DNA from: Flavobacterium sp.
GTDB taxonomy: Bacteria; Bacteroidota; Bacteroidia; Flavobacteriales; Flavobacteriaceae
Assembly (NCBI GenBank): GCA_019105125.1
Contig: JAHRWO010000378.1
Location: 1-5,821 of the forward strand
Length of the DNA: 5,821 nucleotides
Direction of reading: 5' to 3'
Within the stretch, counting starts at the first letter, position 1. Each line of letters starts with the position of its first letter. Positions 4,251 to 5,821 of the stretch are shown in pieces. Below the pieces are notes generated by a model. The model had not been told where the DNA came from. It was given only the letters and a program-made list of their open reading frames with translations, and ran no database searches. Position numbers and translations under genes: made by a program.

Positions 4251-5821
4251 ATGTCGGAAGCCTTACAAATTCTTAAAAAATACTGGAAACACGATAGTTT
4301 TAGAGCACCTCAAGAAGCCATTATTCAATCGGTTTTAGAGGGTAATGATACGTTTGCGCTTTTACCAACGGGTGGCGGAAAATCAGTTTGTTTTCAGATT
4401 CCGGCGATGATGTTGAATGGAATTTGCTTGGTAATTTCGCCTTTGATTGCTTTAATGAAAGACCAGGTGCAAAATTTACAAAGCAAAAACATCAAAGCGA
4501 TTGCCTTAACTGGTGGTGTTTCTCAAGACGACATTATTGATATTTTAGACAACTGCCAATTTGGAAATTATAAGTTCTTATATCTTTCACCCGAACGTTT
4601 GCAACACGACTGGATTGTAGAACGTTTGAAACAATTACCTATTAACCTTATTGCTATTGACGAAGCGCATTGTGTGAGCCAATGGGGACACGATTTTAGA
4701 CCGGCTTATTTGAAAATTTCGGCTTTAAAAACACACTTCCCTTCTACTCCATTTTTAGCTTTGACTGCAACGGCAAATAAAAGAGTTCAGGAAGATATTT
4801 GTACGCATTTGGCTTTGGTAAATCCGAAAGTTTTTACGAAGTCATTTACTAGAGAAAATTTAGCGTATCACGTGATTAAAACCGAAGATAAATTATTCAA
4901 GATTCAGCAGATATTGACAAAAAATCCGCAATCTTCGATAATCTATGTTCGCAATCGAAAATCGTGTATTGAAACATCGCAACAGTTGAATCAATTGGGT
5001 TTTACTTGTACGTTTTATCATGGTGGCTTACCTGCAAAAGAGAAAGAAAAAAACATGCAATCGTGGTTGGAAAACAAATCGCAAGTTATTGTAGCTACGA
5101 ATGCTTTTGGAATGGGAGTTGACAAACCCGATGTAAAAACCGTAATTCATATTCAACTTCCCGAAAATCTAGAAAATTACTATCAAGAAGCTGGAAGAGC
5201 GGGTCGAAATGGTGAAAAAGCATTTGGAATAATCGTTACCAATCCTTCTGATATTGCTTACACCAAAGCTCAATTTATTGATGTTTTACCCGATAAGAAA
5301 TTCGTAAAAGACATTTACATCAAATTGAATAATTACTTCCAAATTGCTTATGGTGAAGGTTACAACGAAAGTTTTGCATTCAATTTGAATCAGTTTTGTG
5401 CGCATTATCATTTTCCGGTGATTAAAGCATTCAATAGTTTACAGTTTTTGGATCGACAAGGAATCATTACTTTCCAAAGTGAATCCACAGAAAAAATAAG
5501 TTTACAATTTATCATTCCGAGTAAAGAAGTGATTCGTTACATCAGTTTACATCCACACGACGAACCTGTTATTACTACTATTTTAAGAACTTATTCTGGA
5601 ATTTTTGATGTGGAAACTACAATTAATCCGCATTTGGTGGCCAAAAAAGCAAACACCTCAGAAAAAAAAGTAGAAGAAATAATTGATAAATTGGCTGCGA
5701 GTCAGTGCATTATTTTACATGCAAAAAACAACGATAGTTCGATTACGTTTAACGAAGCTCGCGAGGATGATTTAACTATTAATCGCGTGGCGAAGTTTTT
5801 AGAACATCAAAACCAGTTGAA
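4251..5821 (+). CDS. recQ: RecQ-family ATP-dependent DNA helicase, 3' end beyond the window
   Basis: An open frame from the ATG at 4251 runs 523 codons to the window edge without a stop. It encodes an SF2 3'-5' DNA helicase for recombination and replication-fork repair. Motifs in order: motif 0 FRAPQ (17-21), Walker A TGGGKS (40-45), DEAH (137-140) followed by the aromatic-rich loop CVSQWGHDFR (141-150), motif III LALTATA (169-175), motif IV around IIYVRNRK (230-237), motif V VIVATNAFGMGVDKPDV (279-295) and motif VI QEAGRAGRNG (312-321). After the core, where E. coli RecQ has its four-Cys zinc site, residues 338-410 contain a single Cys (383), so the zinc module is missing. A possible winged-helix-like region follows near 375-425. 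This fits the shorter RecQ type found beside a canonical one in many Bacteroidota. Any HRDC domain would lie outside the window. Confidence 0.93.
   Translation, partial: MSEALQILKKYWKHDSFRAPQEAIIQSVLEGNDTFALLPTGGGKSVCFQIPAMMLNGICLVISPLIALMKDQVQNLQSKNIKAIALTGGVSQDDIIDILDNCQFGNYKFLYLSPERLQHDWIVERLKQLPINLIAIDEAHCVSQWGHDFRPAYLKISALKTHFPSTPFLALTATANKRVQEDICTHLALVNPKVFTKSFTRENLAYHVIKTEDKLFKIQQILTKNPQSSIIYVRNRKSCIETSQQLNQLGFTCTFYHGGLPAKEKEKNMQSWLENKSQVIVATNAFGMGVDKPDVKTVIHIQLPENLENYYQEAGRAGRNGEKAFGIIVTNPSDIAYTKAQFIDVLPDKKFVKDIYIKLNNYFQIAYGEGYNESFAFNLNQFCAHYHFPVIKAFNSLQFLDRQGIITFQSESTEKISLQFIIPSKEVIRYISLHPHDEPVITTILRTYSGIFDVETTINPHLVAKKANTSEKKVEEIIDKLAASQCIILHAKNNDSSITFNEAREDDLTINRVAKFLEHQNQL

Noticed and set aside
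1..5821. CRISPR array, toxin-antitoxin pair, phage or defence genes
   Set aside because: I saw no regularly spaced long repeats, and none of the six recognised proteins belongs to a known defence or mobile-element family.

Overview
The window looks like chromosomal DNA from a member of the Bacteroidota, most likely a flavobacterium. The signs are low GC, genes without Shine-Dalgarno sequences, promoter elements of the Bacteroidota type (TAnnTTTG with an upstream TTG), the lineage-typical DUF493-DUF4290-murA gene order, and protein sequences of flavobacterial character. This placement comes from reading the sequence, not from a database search.

Layout. Positions 1-405 hold no convincing gene. 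They contain a compact palindromic unit (11-202) with inverted-repeat ends and a strong central stem-loop, then a fragment resembling the 3' end of a tRNA gene. Positions 406-3554 are a leftward gene string, in transcription order: DUF493 protein, DUF4290 protein, murA, and a TauE/SafE-type membrane permease. The first three are 7-8 bases apart and probably form one operon. The permease is set off by 71 bases that are almost entirely an imperfect hairpin made of CAGT/ACTG units every 6-7 bases. Positions 3555-3674 are a divergent promoter region with a recognisable -7 element in each direction. Rightward from there lie a small P-loop NTPase of the AAA_28/NadR-like type (3675-4214) and, 36 bases on, a RecQ helicase (4251 to the window edge, 3' end missing).

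Function. MurA makes the first committed step of peptidoglycan synthesis. Its active-site loop has Asp (residue 121) where most bacteria have the fosfomycin-reactive Cys, so the host enzyme should be intrinsically fosfomycin-insensitive. The RecQ lacks the Cys4 zinc-binding module directly after the helicase core, which marks it as a short, non-canonical type. The remaining proteins are conserved but poorly characterised.

I do not see an obvious new multi-gene system. The most unexplained signals are non-coding: the 11-202 palindromic unit, the tRNA-like fragment beside it, and the CAGT hairpin abutting the permease start codon.
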